Shown: positions 25,389 through 34,731 of the stretch, one piece after another
How the letters are laid out: each line of letters opens with the position of its first letter
Numbering within the stretch: the stretch's first letter is position 1
Source of the DNA: Paraburkholderia nodosa DSM 21604
GTDB lineage: Bacteria; Pseudomonadota; Gammaproteobacteria; Burkholderiales; Burkholderiaceae
Length of the DNA stretch: 64,000 nt
Direction: 5' to 3'
Assembly (NCBI RefSeq): GCF_000519185.1
Contig: NZ_JAFA01000031.1
Span: forward strand, 37,066-101,065
Program-made: the position numbers and the translations under genes
Notes under the pieces: generated by a model
Seen by the model: the letters and a program-made list of their open reading frames with translations, nothing else
The model's database searches: none
Told to the model about the DNA's origin: nothing

Positions 25389-26657
25389 TCAAGCCGGTCC
25401 AGCGACACCTTCGGCGAACTGCCACGAGCCCGGCCGCGCGCGCTTGGCCCGGTACATCGCTGCATCTGCAGCGCGCAGCAAGCCGGTCGCGTCGCTCGCG
25501 TGATCCGGATACAGCGCAATCCCGATGCTCATCATGGTGGCCACCGTGCGGCCATCGGACAACGTGATCGACGGCGTCATGCCGGAAAGGATGTCCTCGG
25601 CGATACGGGCGGCGCTGGCCAGTTCGCGGATCGGCGCCAGCATCACGGCGAACTCGTCGCCTCCCAGCCGCGCAACCAGATCGACCTCGCACAACTGCGT
25701 GCGCAGTCGCGCCGCAATGCCGATCAGCACCGCGTCGCCGGCGTCATGGCCGAGGCAGTCGTTGATCTCCTTGAAACGATCACAGTCGAGATAGAGGACG
25801 GCGACCCGATGCTCCGTCACCATGGCCTCACCCAGGGCGCGCTTGAGGCGCGCCTCGAACTGCAAACGATTGGGCAGGCCAGTGAGCGCATCGTGGGTTG
25901 CCTTGTGTTCGAGCGACGCGTTTTCGTCGCGCAGGTTGTTTTGCCAGTCTTCGAATTCATCGAGCAAGGCGTTGAAATCGTCACCCAGCTGGTTCAGTTC
26001 GGCAATCGCAGCGGGCTCGACACGTCGCTCGAACGCGCGTTCGCGCCGCACTGCGTGGGCGACGCCGGCCAGCGCGCGCAGCGGAGCGACGATGTTGCGC
26101 ACCACGCGCTTGGAACTGACATAGGCGCCAAGCACGCTAACGGCGAGGCAGGCCAGGATACCGCCGACGCCGCCGAGCAGGAAGCCGAAGAACTGGTGCC
26201 CCTGGCCACGCACTTCAACGTAACCGACGACGATGCCGTCGTGCAGCACCCGTACGGTCACGGGCCCGGGCAACGCAATGTCGGCGACTGCCCGCTCGAG
26301 CCTGGCGATCGCACTGGCGGCAGGCGAGCGCCATGCCGCGAACGGCCGTCCCCTGCTATCCACGACGACGATTTCAGCCACGTCCTCTTCTTTGGCAATC
26401 AGCGCGATCGCCTGGATCGCTGCTACGCGGTCGCCGAACACCAGCGCGGCCTCAACTGTATAGCCGAGCGAGCGGGCCAGCAGGTTCAGGTTGTTGCCGG
26501 CATAAGCCCGCAACGCGATCACGGCGACCATGATCAACGACACCGCGGCCATTGTGACAGCGACGAACGCCAGACGCAGGTGCGCACGGCGCAATACGCT
26601 TTGCAGCGTCAGGCGCGGCGTGGGCGGAGCGGAAACGGGGGGCGCGGGCTGTGTCAT
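25389..26657 (-). CDS. yfiN: Membrane diguanylate cyclase, YfiN/TpbB type
   Basis: A 422-residue inner-membrane protein: helix ~29-49, periplasmic CHASE8-like domain ~52-152, helix ~156-180, HAMP ~182-240, and GGDEF domain ~255-412 with an intact GGDEF at 332-336 (ARLGGDEFAVML). It should make cyclic di-GMP from GTP. The RxxD product-inhibition site expected just before the active site reads C-E-V-D, so feedback inhibition is probably absent. Its ATG overlaps the yfiR stop, so translation is coupled to that of the periplasmic repressor YfiR. Confidence 0.9.
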   Translation of the reverse strand: MTQPAPPVSAPPTPRLTLQSVLRRAHLRLAFVAVTMAAVSLIMVAVIALRAYAGNNLNLLARSLGYTVEAALVFGDRVAAIQAIALIAKEEDVAEIVVVDSRGRPFAAWRSPAASAIARLERAVADIALPGPVTVRVLHDGIVVGYVEVRGQGHQFFGFLLGGVGGILACLAVSVLGAYVSSKRVVRNIVAPLRALAGVAHAVRRERAFERRVEPAAIAELNQLGDDFNALLDEFEDWQNNLRDENASLEHKATHDALTGLPNRLQFEARLKRALGEAMVTEHRVAVLYLDCDRFKEINDCLGHDAGDAVLIGIAARLRTQLCEVDLVARLGGDEFAVMLAPIRELASAARIAEDILSGMTPSITLSDGRTVATMMSIGIALYPDHASDATGLLRAADAAMYRAKRARPGSWQFAEGVAGPA

Positions 26658-27292
26658 GGTGTCACCGGCCGCCGCGCGAGGTTGAGCACATTCGGGTGGA
26701 CTCGTACACCGCTGCGCGCCACGGCATCGAGATTGATATCGAACGTGACGCGTTCGACATCGACATTGAGGCAAAACATGCTGCCCGCGGTGCAGGACGG
26801 ATCGTGTTCTGCGATCGTCAGGACCGGATGGCCAGCCAGGGCGGCGCTGACCTGCTGTCGCTCGGAGGCGCTCAGGCCGCCTAGATAGACGGCCTGGCAG
26901 GTTGTGCCGAGGGTGGAATCATCAAACTGGACGTGCTGTACCTCGAGCGGCGTCGAACCGGCCTGCAGCGTGTCGACGAGGCCCTGCGCGTAGTCGGGCC
27001 GGCCCGTCACGCACAGGTGCAGGCGCGCGGGCGGCGTCGGCCAGCGCGTAAAGCTGATGATGCCCAGCACGACCCGGCGCACGGCGGCGTCGCGGGGCGA
27101 AATGGCGGGATCGGTAACGGCGTGCGCCGTGTTGGCTGGATCGACCGTATTGGCGGGTGCGTCGGCGTGCGAGGCCGATGCCGCGCCTAGCGCGCAAGCT
27201 ACTGCGAGCAAGACATGGCGAAGCAAGGCCGACCAGCCAGGCCGGCCAGACGTCGCCAGCGCAATGATCTTCGTCGCGCACCCGTGCGTCAT
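26654..27292 (-). CDS. yfiR: Periplasmic YfiR-type repressor
   Basis: A 212-residue protein with a long signal peptide (LLRHVLLAVACALGAASASH) and the YfiR domain (about 60-210): ISFTRWP near its start, LCVTGRPDYAQGL, VYLGGLSASERQQV, and the C-terminal FDINLDAVARSGVRVHPNVL. In Pseudomonas it binds the periplasmic face of YfiN and keeps the cyclase off; redox or cell-wall stress releases it. The cysteines needed for that redox response are present (Cys in LCVT, TCQAV, SCTAG, FCLN). The start at 27292 is uncertain; 27337 is the alternative. Confidence 0.85.
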   Translation of the reverse strand: MTHGCATKIIALATSGRPGWSALLRHVLLAVACALGAASASHADAPANTVDPANTAHAVTDPAISPRDAAVRRVVLGIISFTRWPTPPARLHLCVTGRPDYAQGLVDTLQAGSTPLEVQHVQFDDSTLGTTCQAVYLGGLSASERQQVSAALAGHPVLTIAEHDPSCTAGSMFCLNVDVERVTFDINLDAVARSGVRVHPNVLNLARRPVTP

Positions 27293-27720
27293 TGCAGTCG
27301 CACGACAGGTGCCCGCCGCGCGCACGCTCGCATCCATGATGAAAACACTTGTTGGCGTCGATCCGCGCACTGCCTTCTGGCTCCCGCCAATTGGAGGCCT
27401 ACACCAGCCTGTGCGCATCGAAATTCATCTTAGGCGCAAAGTCGCACAGTCAACCAGTCGGAAACACCTGTTTTCGTTGTGGCCATCGACGATTGCCGCT
27501 TCGCAGCAGATTGATCTGAAGATTGGCGCGACAAAACCGTCGGTGCAGGCCAGGGGCCTCAGCCAGGCTGCAAGGAAAGGAAGAGCGTATCGAAGCGCGC
27601 AGGGCGTGCGCGCGATCGATCCGTCAGTGTTGAGTGGGTTGGATTGGTCCTGTCGCCAGCACAGGCGTCAAACCGCGAGAGATGGTTCGCATGCCTACAC
27701 ACGGATTCCAGGAAAATCGC
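27293..27720. other. Intergenic region before yfiRNB
   Basis: About 430 bases between the aminotransferase stop and yfiR. A possible promoter for yfiRNB on the minus strand has TTGACT (27448-27453) and TAAGAT (27427-27432) with a rather short 15-base spacer. No gene was found. Confidence 0.35.
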
Positions 27721-28815
27721 TCAAGACACCTTGTGGATCCAGCCGAATGGATCAACAATTTTGCCGCGCTGAATACCGGTGAGCGTAGTGCGAATTCGTT
27801 GTGTGACAGGTCCTTCGCCACCATCGCCGATCTTGAATTCGCCCGCCGCGTGACGAACCTCTCCAATGGCCGTCACAACCGCTGCCGTACCACAGGCGAA
27901 GGCCTCCTTGACGCGACCGCTGATCGCATCGGCTTGCCACGATGCAAATGCATAGGGCTCTTCGGAGACTGTGATGCCCTCCCGTTTGACCAGCTCAATA
28001 ATGGAAGCACGCGTAATACCAGGCAAGATGGTGCCCGATAGCGGTGGTGTACGCAGGGAGCCGTCGTCCATCACGAAGAACACGTTCATGCCGCCCAGTT
28101 CTTCGACCCATTTGTGTTCCGCGGCGTCGAGGAACACGACCTGGTCGCAGCCTTTCGCTGCCGCCTCGGTTTGCGCAATCAGGCTGGCGGCATAATTTCC
28201 GCCGCACTTGGCCGCGCCCGTTCCACCCGGGGCCGCGCGGGTGTATTGGTCGGAGACCCAAACAGTGACCGCCGTCTTACCCGCCTTGAAATACGGCCCA
28301 ACGGGCGAAGCGATAACACAGAACAGATACTCGTTGGCGGCGCGCACCCCGAGAAAACTCTCCGTTGCAAACATGAAAGGCCGAAGGTACAAACTGCCAT
28401 CGCCGCCAGGAACCCAGTCCCGATCGATCTTCACGAGCGCATCCACTGCGCCGACAAAGAGTGTTTCGGGGAGTTCTGCCATGGACATGCGCGCTGCCGA
28501 CGCGCGAAACCGCCTGGCATTCTCGTAAGGCCTGAAAAGCGAGATCGAGCCGTCGTCGCCGCGATAGGCTTTCATGCCTTCAAAAATCTCCTGCGCGTAG
28601 TGCAGGACAGCACAGGCGGGGTCAATCTGAAACGGCCGGCGTGACTCAACTTTCGCGTCGTGCCAGCCAAGGGTATTGGTCCATCGGACAGTCGCCATGT
28701 GATCGGTGAACACGCGACCAAATACCGGGTTGGCGATGCTCGCGGTGATCTCACCGTGTGGGGTAGGTGTCGTGCTGGGCGAAATGACAAACTGGCCAGT
28801 TGTTTCAGTATTCAT
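27721..28815 (-). CDS. ilvE: Branched-chain amino-acid aminotransferase
   Basis: A 364-residue fold-type IV PLP enzyme of the larger (type II) BCAT group. Lys203 in AAKCGGNYAAS is the PLP lysine; FEGMKAYRG, YLRPFMFATE and the ELGGMNVFFV and SGTILPGITR motifs are all present. It interconverts leucine, isoleucine and valine with their 2-oxo acids. It lies 88 bases downstream of the short isopropylmalate-synthase gene on the same strand, so the two are probably one operon. Confidence 0.93.
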   Translation of the reverse strand: MNTETTGQFVISPSTTPTPHGEITASIANPVFGRVFTDHMATVRWTNTLGWHDAKVESRRPFQIDPACAVLHYAQEIFEGMKAYRGDDGSISLFRPYENARRFRASAARMSMAELPETLFVGAVDALVKIDRDWVPGGDGSLYLRPFMFATESFLGVRAANEYLFCVIASPVGPYFKAGKTAVTVWVSDQYTRAAPGGTGAAKCGGNYAASLIAQTEAAAKGCDQVVFLDAAEHKWVEELGGMNVFFVMDDGSLRTPPLSGTILPGITRASIIELVKREGITVSEEPYAFASWQADAISGRVKEAFACGTAAVVTAIGEVRHAAGEFKIGDGGEGPVTQRIRTTLTGIQRGKIVDPFGWIHKVS

Positions 28816-28903
28816 GGTTTCTTCGAGAAATGACGAAAATAGGGCGGTCGCAGGGTTCCTGCAGTCCGGCGGTCTGTGACGTGAGAGCCTTGGTCGCTGA
28901 CCG

Positions 28904-30088
28904 TTATGGATGCGCGCTGCCGGAATTCACGCCCTCGCCCTGCCGTGCCAGGGCAACCAGCGCGACATCGGAAACGATGGCCTCACGATCGGCGAGAGCC
29001 TTGAAGCGCGCGAACGCTGCATTCAATTCAGCATCGCTGTCCATCATGACGCCAAGCTCACGCAGGCGCTGTTTGAAGGCAGTTCGACCAGAAAGCTTCC
29101 CGAGCACGATCTTGTTTGCGCTCCAGCCTACGTCTTCCGCCCGCATGATTTCGTAAGTATCACGCGCTTTGAGCACACCGTCCTGGTGAATGCCGGACGC
29201 ATGAGCGAACGCGTTAGCGCCAACTACCGCCTTGTTGGGCTGCACTGCAAATCCGGTAATCTCCGAGACCAACTGTGAAGCGGCGACAATCTGGCTCGTA
29301 TCGACGCGCACGTCGAGGTCGAAGTGATCTCTCCGGGTCTTGACCGCCATGACGACTTCCTCGAGCGCCGAATTCCCTGCCCGTTCGCCCAGTCCGTTGA
29401 TCGTGCACTCGATCTGCCTTGCGCCGCCCGATTTGACCGCGGCTAGTGAGTTCGCCACCGCGAGGCCGAGATCATCGTGACAGTGCACCGAAAAAACCGC
29501 CCGGTCCGAATTTGGAATGCGCTCGCGTAGTTCGCGGATCAGTGCTGCATAACCCTCTGGCATGGCATAGCCAACGGTATCGGGTACGTTGATCGTAGTC
29601 GCGCCTTCGGCAATGACACCTTCCAGCACCCGGCAGAGAAAGTCCATGTCTGAGCGACTGGCGTCTTCTGGCGAGAACTCGACGTCATCGGTGAAACTGC
29701 GCGCCTGATGCACTGCGCGACGCGCCTGCTCGTACACCTGGTCGGGCGACATACGGAGCTTTTTCTCCATATGCAGCGGCGATGTCGCGAGAAAGGTATG
29801 GATGCGAAAACGACTGGCTGGCCGCAGCGCTTCTGCCGCACGTGAAATGTCACGCTCGTTCGCGCGTGCGAGAGAACAGATGATGCTATCTTTCACTTCG
29901 CTTGCGATTGCGCGCACTGCCTGGAAATCGCCCTCGGAGCTTGCTGCGAAGCCCGCTTCGATCACGTCGACCCGCATACGCTCGAGTTGCCTCGCGATGC
30001 GGAGTTTTTCTTCTTTTGTCATCGACGCACCCGGCGACTGCTCTCCATCCCGCAAGGTGGTATCGAAAATGATGAGTTGTTCTGCCAT
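28904..30088 (-). CDS. 2-isopropylmalate synthase-like enzyme, short form
   Basis: A 394-residue DRE-TIM metallolyase: FDTTLRDGEQSPGASM at the N-terminus, FSVHCHDDLGLAVANSLAAV with the metal-binding His pair, and INGLGERAGNSALEEVV. It condenses a 2-oxo acid with acetyl-CoA. Family members that make leucine are about 510-570 residues because of a C-terminal leucine-binding dimer domain. That domain is absent here: the protein ends after the accessory helices (KIVLGKLSGRTAFKQRL...). The substrate may therefore be 2-oxoisovalerate without feedback, or another 2-oxo acid. ATG 30088 follows CAGGAG. Confidence 0.85.
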   Translation of the reverse strand: MAEQLIIFDTTLRDGEQSPGASMTKEEKLRIARQLERMRVDVIEAGFAASSEGDFQAVRAIASEVKDSIICSLARANERDISRAAEALRPASRFRIHTFLATSPLHMEKKLRMSPDQVYEQARRAVHQARSFTDDVEFSPEDASRSDMDFLCRVLEGVIAEGATTINVPDTVGYAMPEGYAALIRELRERIPNSDRAVFSVHCHDDLGLAVANSLAAVKSGGARQIECTINGLGERAGNSALEEVVMAVKTRRDHFDLDVRVDTSQIVAASQLVSEITGFAVQPNKAVVGANAFAHASGIHQDGVLKARDTYEIMRAEDVGWSANKIVLGKLSGRTAFKQRLRELGVMMDSDAELNAAFARFKALADREAIVSDVALVALARQGEGVNSGSAHP

Positions 30089-30467
30089 GCCAGTCTCCTG
30101 TAGGGATCGGCAACTGCATTGATCAGGGAATGGGGGTAACCTTTCCCGCTTGCCGGAACGCTGGATCACAGCGCCCGACCGTTCGCGATTATAGCCAACG
30201 ATATTTCAGGTGAACCTGGGGTCAACCCGCGACTTTGAGGATCCAGTCGCACGGCCAATGTGCAAGGCAACGCAACGCTCATCAGTCCCGCGCAGCGCTT
30301 GCCTGATTGCGGATCATCTGGAGAAACCACTCGCGCGGCAATGTCACACGTGCAGCCCAAACAGTACGTGACTAACGTCTAGCGTGCATTTCCCTCTTTC
30401 TCGTGTTCAGAAGGTACACGTACCCGATGGCGCTACGAGGTTCCCCCGTGTTCGTTGCATTGAAAGA
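30089..30467. other. Intergenic region upstream of the synthase gene
   Basis: About 380 bases, presumably holding the promoter of the synthase-aminotransferase pair. I saw no leucine-rich leader peptide or T-box and no clear operator. Confidence 0.4.
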
Positions 30468-30662
30468 TCAGCCTGCCTTCACATCGAGCCCGGCCAATTC
30501 ATGCTTCATCGTCTTGTCGACCAGTTCCAGAAACGTCTCGACCACAGGATTAGCTTGCTGAAACTGCGGATTGCGAGGTGAGAACCAGACAGATTCGAGA
30601 TGGGAGGCATCCAGACGCGCATCCAGCTCGCCAGCGGCCCATCCCTTGCCGTCCTCCGGAGA
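30468..30662 (-). pseudogene. 3' fragment of an unidentified gene
   Basis: A 64-codon open stretch with protein-like composition, ending in a stop at 30468 (...FSPRNPQFQQANPVVETFLE, LVDKTMKHELAGLDVKAG). It has no start codon and is cut off upstream by a TGA, so it is the tail of a gene whose front is gone. It is next to the chemoreceptor remnant. I do not recognise the family. Confidence 0.4.
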
Positions 30663-30738
30663 TCACGCAGGCGGCGACAAACGAAGGGCGTGTCGCTCAC
30701 GCACTCGTGGCGGCAATCGCATTCGCTCAAACTCTCTC

Positions 30739-30988
30739 TATTGACATGCTTGATGTCCAAGCTTTGCGCCTCCGATGCCAACGAAATTGCCTTGACGATA
30801 TCCGCGACGCGCCTGATCGCAATCTTGACCTCCCTAATCGTTGTGCCTGCCTCCACCGCCTGCCGCGCGCCGTCCCGCACGATTGACGTGGAATCGTCAA
30901 TAAGCGCTTTGATCTCATTTGCCGCCGTGGCCGAACGCTGCGCGAGATTGCGTACCTCGGTCGCCACAACCGCGAAACCGCGCCCATG
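30739..30988 (-). pseudogene. Chemoreceptor (MCP) signalling-domain fragment
   Basis: GRGFAVVATEVRNLAQRSAT followed by AANEIKALIDDS, GARQAVEAGTTI and IVKAISLASEAQS is the conserved hairpin tip and C-terminal helix of a methyl-accepting chemotaxis protein. Both the sensor and transmembrane part and the receptor's last helix are missing; after HVNRE the frame runs into unrelated residues. Only about 80 residues of the original ~500 remain. Confidence 0.75.
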
Positions 30989-31012
30989 GTCAGCCTCCCA
31001 ATCTCCCCCTGA

Positions 31013-31975
31013 TCAGGCAAGGATCTCACGCAGGTGCGCGCCCGCACGCTCAATCGCCTCAACCGCGGCCGGCAGAACGCCCGCCATTTCGATGAAGCCG
31101 TGGACCATACCCTGTACTTCGACGTATTCGGCCGGCACACCCGCCGCCTGCAACGCATTGCAGTAGAAGCTGCCGTCGTCGCGTAATACGTCGCACTCTG
31201 CGGTGATGATCAGTGCCTGCGGTAGATTGCTCAAGTCCGGCTCGAGCAGCGGCGATAGTCGTGTGTCGTTCGTATCGAAACTACCGCTGAACGGAGCAGA
31301 CATTACGTGCATCAACTCAAGAGTCAACGGCGGTACCGCACCGTTCTCGTACCGCGACGCAAAATGCGCTCCGGCGGGAGACAGATCGGTCGAGGGATAG
31401 AACAACACCTGTGCGCGCAGCGGGACCTCACCACGCAGACGCTGACACGCGACAGCCGCAAGGCTCCCGCCCGCGCTGTCCCCCGCCACGGCAATCCGCT
31501 CCGGATCGAGCCCGAGCGACACGGCATGGGACGCCAGCCAGCGAATCGCGGCCAGTACGTCTTCCGGTCCGGCGGGGGCAGGATGTTCCGGCGCAAGCCG
31601 ATAATCGACGCTCACCACACCACAGCCGGATGCGCGTACCAGCCGCCGGCAAATCCTGTCGTGACTGTCGAGGTCGCCGAGCGTCCAGCCCCCGCCATGA
31701 AGATAGACGGTTACCCCATACGGCACACCATCCGCCTTATCGGGCAGATACAGGCGCAGCGGGATCTTGCCGGCTGGACCGTCCGCCAGCAACGCGCGGA
31801 CTTCCCGCACGGGCACCGGTTCTCCGCCTAAGGTTGCGCCGATCTGGCGGTATGCTTCGCGCCTTTGCGCGAGGGGCAGCGACTCCAGTGGCGGCGCGCC
31901 GCTCGCGGCCATCGCAGCCAGCAGTTCGCGCACATCGGGCGCGAGGCGAAGAGGATCAAATGGTGCAACCTGCAT
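31013..31975 (-). CDS. Alpha/beta hydrolase, hormone-sensitive lipase family
   Basis: A 320-residue family IV esterase. The oxyanion motif HGGG is at 93-96, the nucleophile Ser167 in GDSAGG, and the Asp and His of the triad are probably Asp262 (AECDVLRDDG) and His292 (VHGF). It hydrolyses short-chain or aryl esters. ATG 31975 lies 18 bases after the porin stop; a longer frame would run through the porin gene. Its place next to ferulate genes suggests a role in releasing hydroxycinnamates from esters (inference). Confidence 0.88.
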   Translation of the reverse strand: MQVAPFDPLRLAPDVRELLAAMAASGAPPLESLPLAQRREAYRQIGATLGGEPVPVREVRALLADGPAGKIPLRLYLPDKADGVPYGVTVYLHGGGWTLGDLDSHDRICRRLVRASGCGVVSVDYRLAPEHPAPAGPEDVLAAIRWLASHAVSLGLDPERIAVAGDSAGGSLAAVACQRLRGEVPLRAQVLFYPSTDLSPAGAHFASRYENGAVPPLTLELMHVMSAPFSGSFDTNDTRLSPLLEPDLSNLPQALIITAECDVLRDDGSFYCNALQAAGVPAEYVEVQGMVHGFIEMAGVLPAAVEAIERAGAHLREILA

Positions 31976-31992
31976 ATGCGTCTGGAAGTCGT

Positions 31993-33072
31993 TTAGAACC
32001 GCGTCTGCAAGCCGACGCGACCGATGAACTGCGACGGGCCGCTCGACGCAACCATCACGTCGTTGATCTGTGCGTTCGCCCCCTGATTCGTGCGCTGGTA
32101 AACGCCAGCCACGTACACGCTGGTTCGCTTCGACAGGAAGTACGACAGCATCCCGGTGATCTGATGCGCGTGATTGTTGTCGACGACCTGATTGCCCTTC
32201 ATGTACATATACGCGCCGCTCAACACCCACTCCGGCGCGATCAACCACATGCCGCCCAGCTCCGCCTGCCAGACTGACGCGCCGTTCATTTCGTTACGCA
32301 CCGCGGTGTAGAGTGCGTTCGCGGTCACCGGGCCGAAGGTATAGTGCGCACCGGCGCCCCAGTTGCGCACGCTGACCTGCGCCCCTGAGACATCCGTCTT
32401 CACCTGCGTATAGGCCGCATTCGCCCCGAATGCTCCGTGGACGTAGTTCAGGCCCACGCTCACCCCGCTGTTCGAGCCGAATGATCCCGCCACGCCGCCG
32501 AAGCCATACATCGCGCCGGCGGAGAAGCCACCGTAGCTCGGACTTGTGTACTTGACCGAGTTATGGATGGGTCTTGAGCCCGCCATGCCATCCCAGTCGA
32601 ACGCACCCGTCGGATTGTTCGGCAAAGCGAGTTTCGCAAACGGTCCATTACGGAAGTCGTAGACACCCTGTGCATAGATCGCGCCATCGTCGAGACCGAA
32701 GAAAAGCGAATCGATCATGAAATCGTACTGGTTGCCTAAAGTCAGCCGGCCAAAGTGATCGTCGTCCAGACCGACGAACGCGTTGCGGGTGAACAGGCTG
32801 CCGCCGGGCATGAATGTGCCCGTGCCCAGTTCGAACTGGCTCGTGAGTTCGAAGACAGCGCGCGTGCCGCCTCCGAGATCCTCCTTGCCGAGAAACTTCA
32901 GCAGGTTCGGCACGGCAATACCGTCGTCGAACTTGACCACGTGGCTGCCGCCTTCATTGCTGACGTAGGACACGCCGGCATCCAGCAGGCCAGTTAGCGT
33001 GACACTGCCTTGAGCGTTGGCATGGCACGCGAACAGCAGGCTCGCGGCAAAACAGAAGCTTTTCATTTTCAT
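31993..33072 (-). CDS. Gram-negative general porin
   Basis: A 359-residue outer-membrane beta-barrel of the Burkholderiales porin type. The signal peptide is MKMKSFCFAASLLFACHANA, the mature protein begins QGSVTLTGLLDAGVSY, and it ends in Phe (RVGLQTRF), the barrel-insertion signal. Loop 3-type and alternate polar/apolar strands are visible throughout. It follows the MFS gene and AAGGAG precedes the ATG. In a catabolic operon such porins let aromatic acids through the outer membrane. Confidence 0.93.
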   Translation of the reverse strand: MKMKSFCFAASLLFACHANAQGSVTLTGLLDAGVSYVSNEGGSHVVKFDDGIAVPNLLKFLGKEDLGGGTRAVFELTSQFELGTGTFMPGGSLFTRNAFVGLDDDHFGRLTLGNQYDFMIDSLFFGLDDGAIYAQGVYDFRNGPFAKLALPNNPTGAFDWDGMAGSRPIHNSVKYTSPSYGGFSAGAMYGFGGVAGSFGSNSGVSVGLNYVHGAFGANAAYTQVKTDVSGAQVSVRNWGAGAHYTFGPVTANALYTAVRNEMNGASVWQAELGGMWLIAPEWVLSGAYMYMKGNQVVDNNHAHQITGMLSYFLSKRTSVYVAGVYQRTNQGANAQINDVMVASSGPSQFIGRVGLQTRF

Positions 33073-33170
33073 CGACGATCTCCTTTTCTTACTTGCTCTG
33101 ATCCAGGTTTCGCGTCACATCGACGCCACCTGTGTGTTGGAACTGGAATAAATTCGAATACGCGGGCGCC

Positions 33171-34457
33171 TTATACGACGTCCTCGGGTACACCGGTCGC
33201 GGCTACCGGTGTTGCGGCACCGCGCTGGCGCGGCGAAGTCTCGGCGAGGAACAACGACACCACCGCGCCCGCAACGAGCCCGCCGAACGCGAAAGTCAGC
33301 GTGGACGGCAAGCCGAAATGCTGCGCGACGAAACCCGCGATCACCGGCGCGAGCCCCCCCCCGAAAATTTCACCTGCGCCCGAGACGAAGCCAATGGACG
33401 AAGCGATAAGACCAGCCGGTGCGGCCTCGGTCGCGATCGGACCACTCAGCAGCCCGAGCAGCCCCAGCGCGAAAACCGATACCCCGAACAGCAGCCCGAA
33501 CAGCGCCAGAGGATCAGCGCCAGTCCGAGCGAACAGATACAGAAGGACCGCCGCACCGACAAATGCGATAAGTGCAGCGTTACGTCGACCAATGAAATCC
33601 GATATGCCGGCCACGCCGAACGAGCCGACGAAGCCGCCAAAGCCGATTGCCGAGACGACGAATCCCATCTGCTGCGTATCGAGATGCAGCACCTCGACGA
33701 GATAGGTCGGCACCATCGCGCTGACCACGAAAATACCGGTCATCGCACACAGGATCGCCAGCGTCGCCAGCCACACGTTCCGGCTGCCGAAGATCGCGGT
33801 CCAGCGCGGCCGGCTCGGCGCCGACGCCATGCTCCGTAGTTCACTCGCTGGCTTGTCACGCAGCGTACGCGCAATCAGCAGCGCGACGATCAGGCCTGGC
33901 ACCGCGGAGATCATGAACACCCAGTGCCACGACGGCACAATGCGCAATAGTTGCGTGACGAGGATCGGCGCGAAGCCAAGGCCAAGCAGCGAGAACATGC
34001 TCAACTGCAACCCCTGGTTGAAGCCGCGCCTCGACGGCAACGACGCCTCGCCGGTGGCCGCGACACTCGCCGGCGTGAACGCACCTTCGGCCACGCCCAT
34101 CACGGCACGGATCAGCATCAGGCCCGCAAAGCCGGAAGCCAGGCCCGACAGGCTCGACAACAGCGAAAACGCGACCATCGAGACAACCAGAATCTTCTTG
34201 CGCCCAATCCGGTCGGACACCGGTCCCATCGCAATCGCCCATACGCCCCAGGCAACGCTCAGGATGCCAATCAGGCTACCCAGTTGCTGAAAATTCAGAT
34301 TGAGATCGCGCATCATGTGCGGGAACAGCGGCGCGACCATCCAGCGGTCCAGCCCGACCAGCCCGAAACCAAGCCCGAGCAGAACCAGCGTTTTTATTTC
34401 GTAGACCGAATCATGCTTCTTACGATTCGTTGGATCGTGTGGCAACGTGGAACTCAC
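33171..34457 (-). CDS. MFS transporter, aromatic-acid type
   Basis: A 428-residue, 12-helix major facilitator. The cytoplasmic loop 2-3 motif GPVSDRIGRKK and the repeat GISDFIGRRN in the second half are the family signature, and GLDRWMVAPLFPHM marks the first helix. It starts at GTG 34457, supported by AGGAGA eight bases upstream. It is divergent from a MarR gene and followed by the porin and esterase genes. The likely substrate is a hydroxycinnamate or related aromatic acid, from context. Confidence 0.88.
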   Translation of the reverse strand: MSSTLPHDPTNRKKHDSVYEIKTLVLLGLGFGLVGLDRWMVAPLFPHMMRDLNLNFQQLGSLIGILSVAWGVWAIAMGPVSDRIGRKKILVVSMVAFSLLSSLSGLASGFAGLMLIRAVMGVAEGAFTPASVAATGEASLPSRRGFNQGLQLSMFSLLGLGFAPILVTQLLRIVPSWHWVFMISAVPGLIVALLIARTLRDKPASELRSMASAPSRPRWTAIFGSRNVWLATLAILCAMTGIFVVSAMVPTYLVEVLHLDTQQMGFVVSAIGFGGFVGSFGVAGISDFIGRRNAALIAFVGAAVLLYLFARTGADPLALFGLLFGVSVFALGLLGLLSGPIATEAAPAGLIASSIGFVSGAGEIFGGGLAPVIAGFVAQHFGLPSTLTFAFGGLVAGAVVSLFLAETSPRQRGAATPVAATGVPEDVV

Positions 34458-34687
34458 TGGATGTCTCCTGTCAAGGTTGTCTAAATTTACTTATTACGTA
34501 TATTTGTTATTGATGATAAATTGTTTTCCGAAAAATGCAACAATCTGGAATTAAGGGATAACACTGAAATGGGAGCCACGAGCGTGGGGCGGCTGCCATA
34601 TAAGCTCGACGCCACGCGTGGACGGATTCCGGGCATATCCACGATGCGTTGACTGCAACCTCGAGGGAGTGGGTGCGTATGTTGACG

Positions 34688-34696
34688 TGATATAAT
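34688..34696 (+). promoter_or_regulatory. Extended -10 promoter element of the MarR gene
   Basis: TGATATAAT is an extended -10 box (TGnTATAAT) 35 bases before the MarR start, with no good -35, as is common for extended -10 promoters. The 274-base gap it lies in separates MarR from the MFS operon and is AT-rich, so it also holds the MFS promoter and probably MarR sites. Confidence 0.55.
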
Positions 34697-34731
34697 TTCC
34701 CACGTCCGCTTCACAAAATTGGCCCTTTGCC

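Noticed and set aside
25173..26888. A 571-codon open frame on the plus strand.
   Set aside because: It is antisense to yfiB and yfiN, both clear genes with overlapping translation signals.
31976..32248. An N-terminal extension of the esterase gene.
   Set aside because: It would run through the end of the porin gene, which has a clear C-terminal Phe and stop; the start at 31975 gives the normal family N-terminus.
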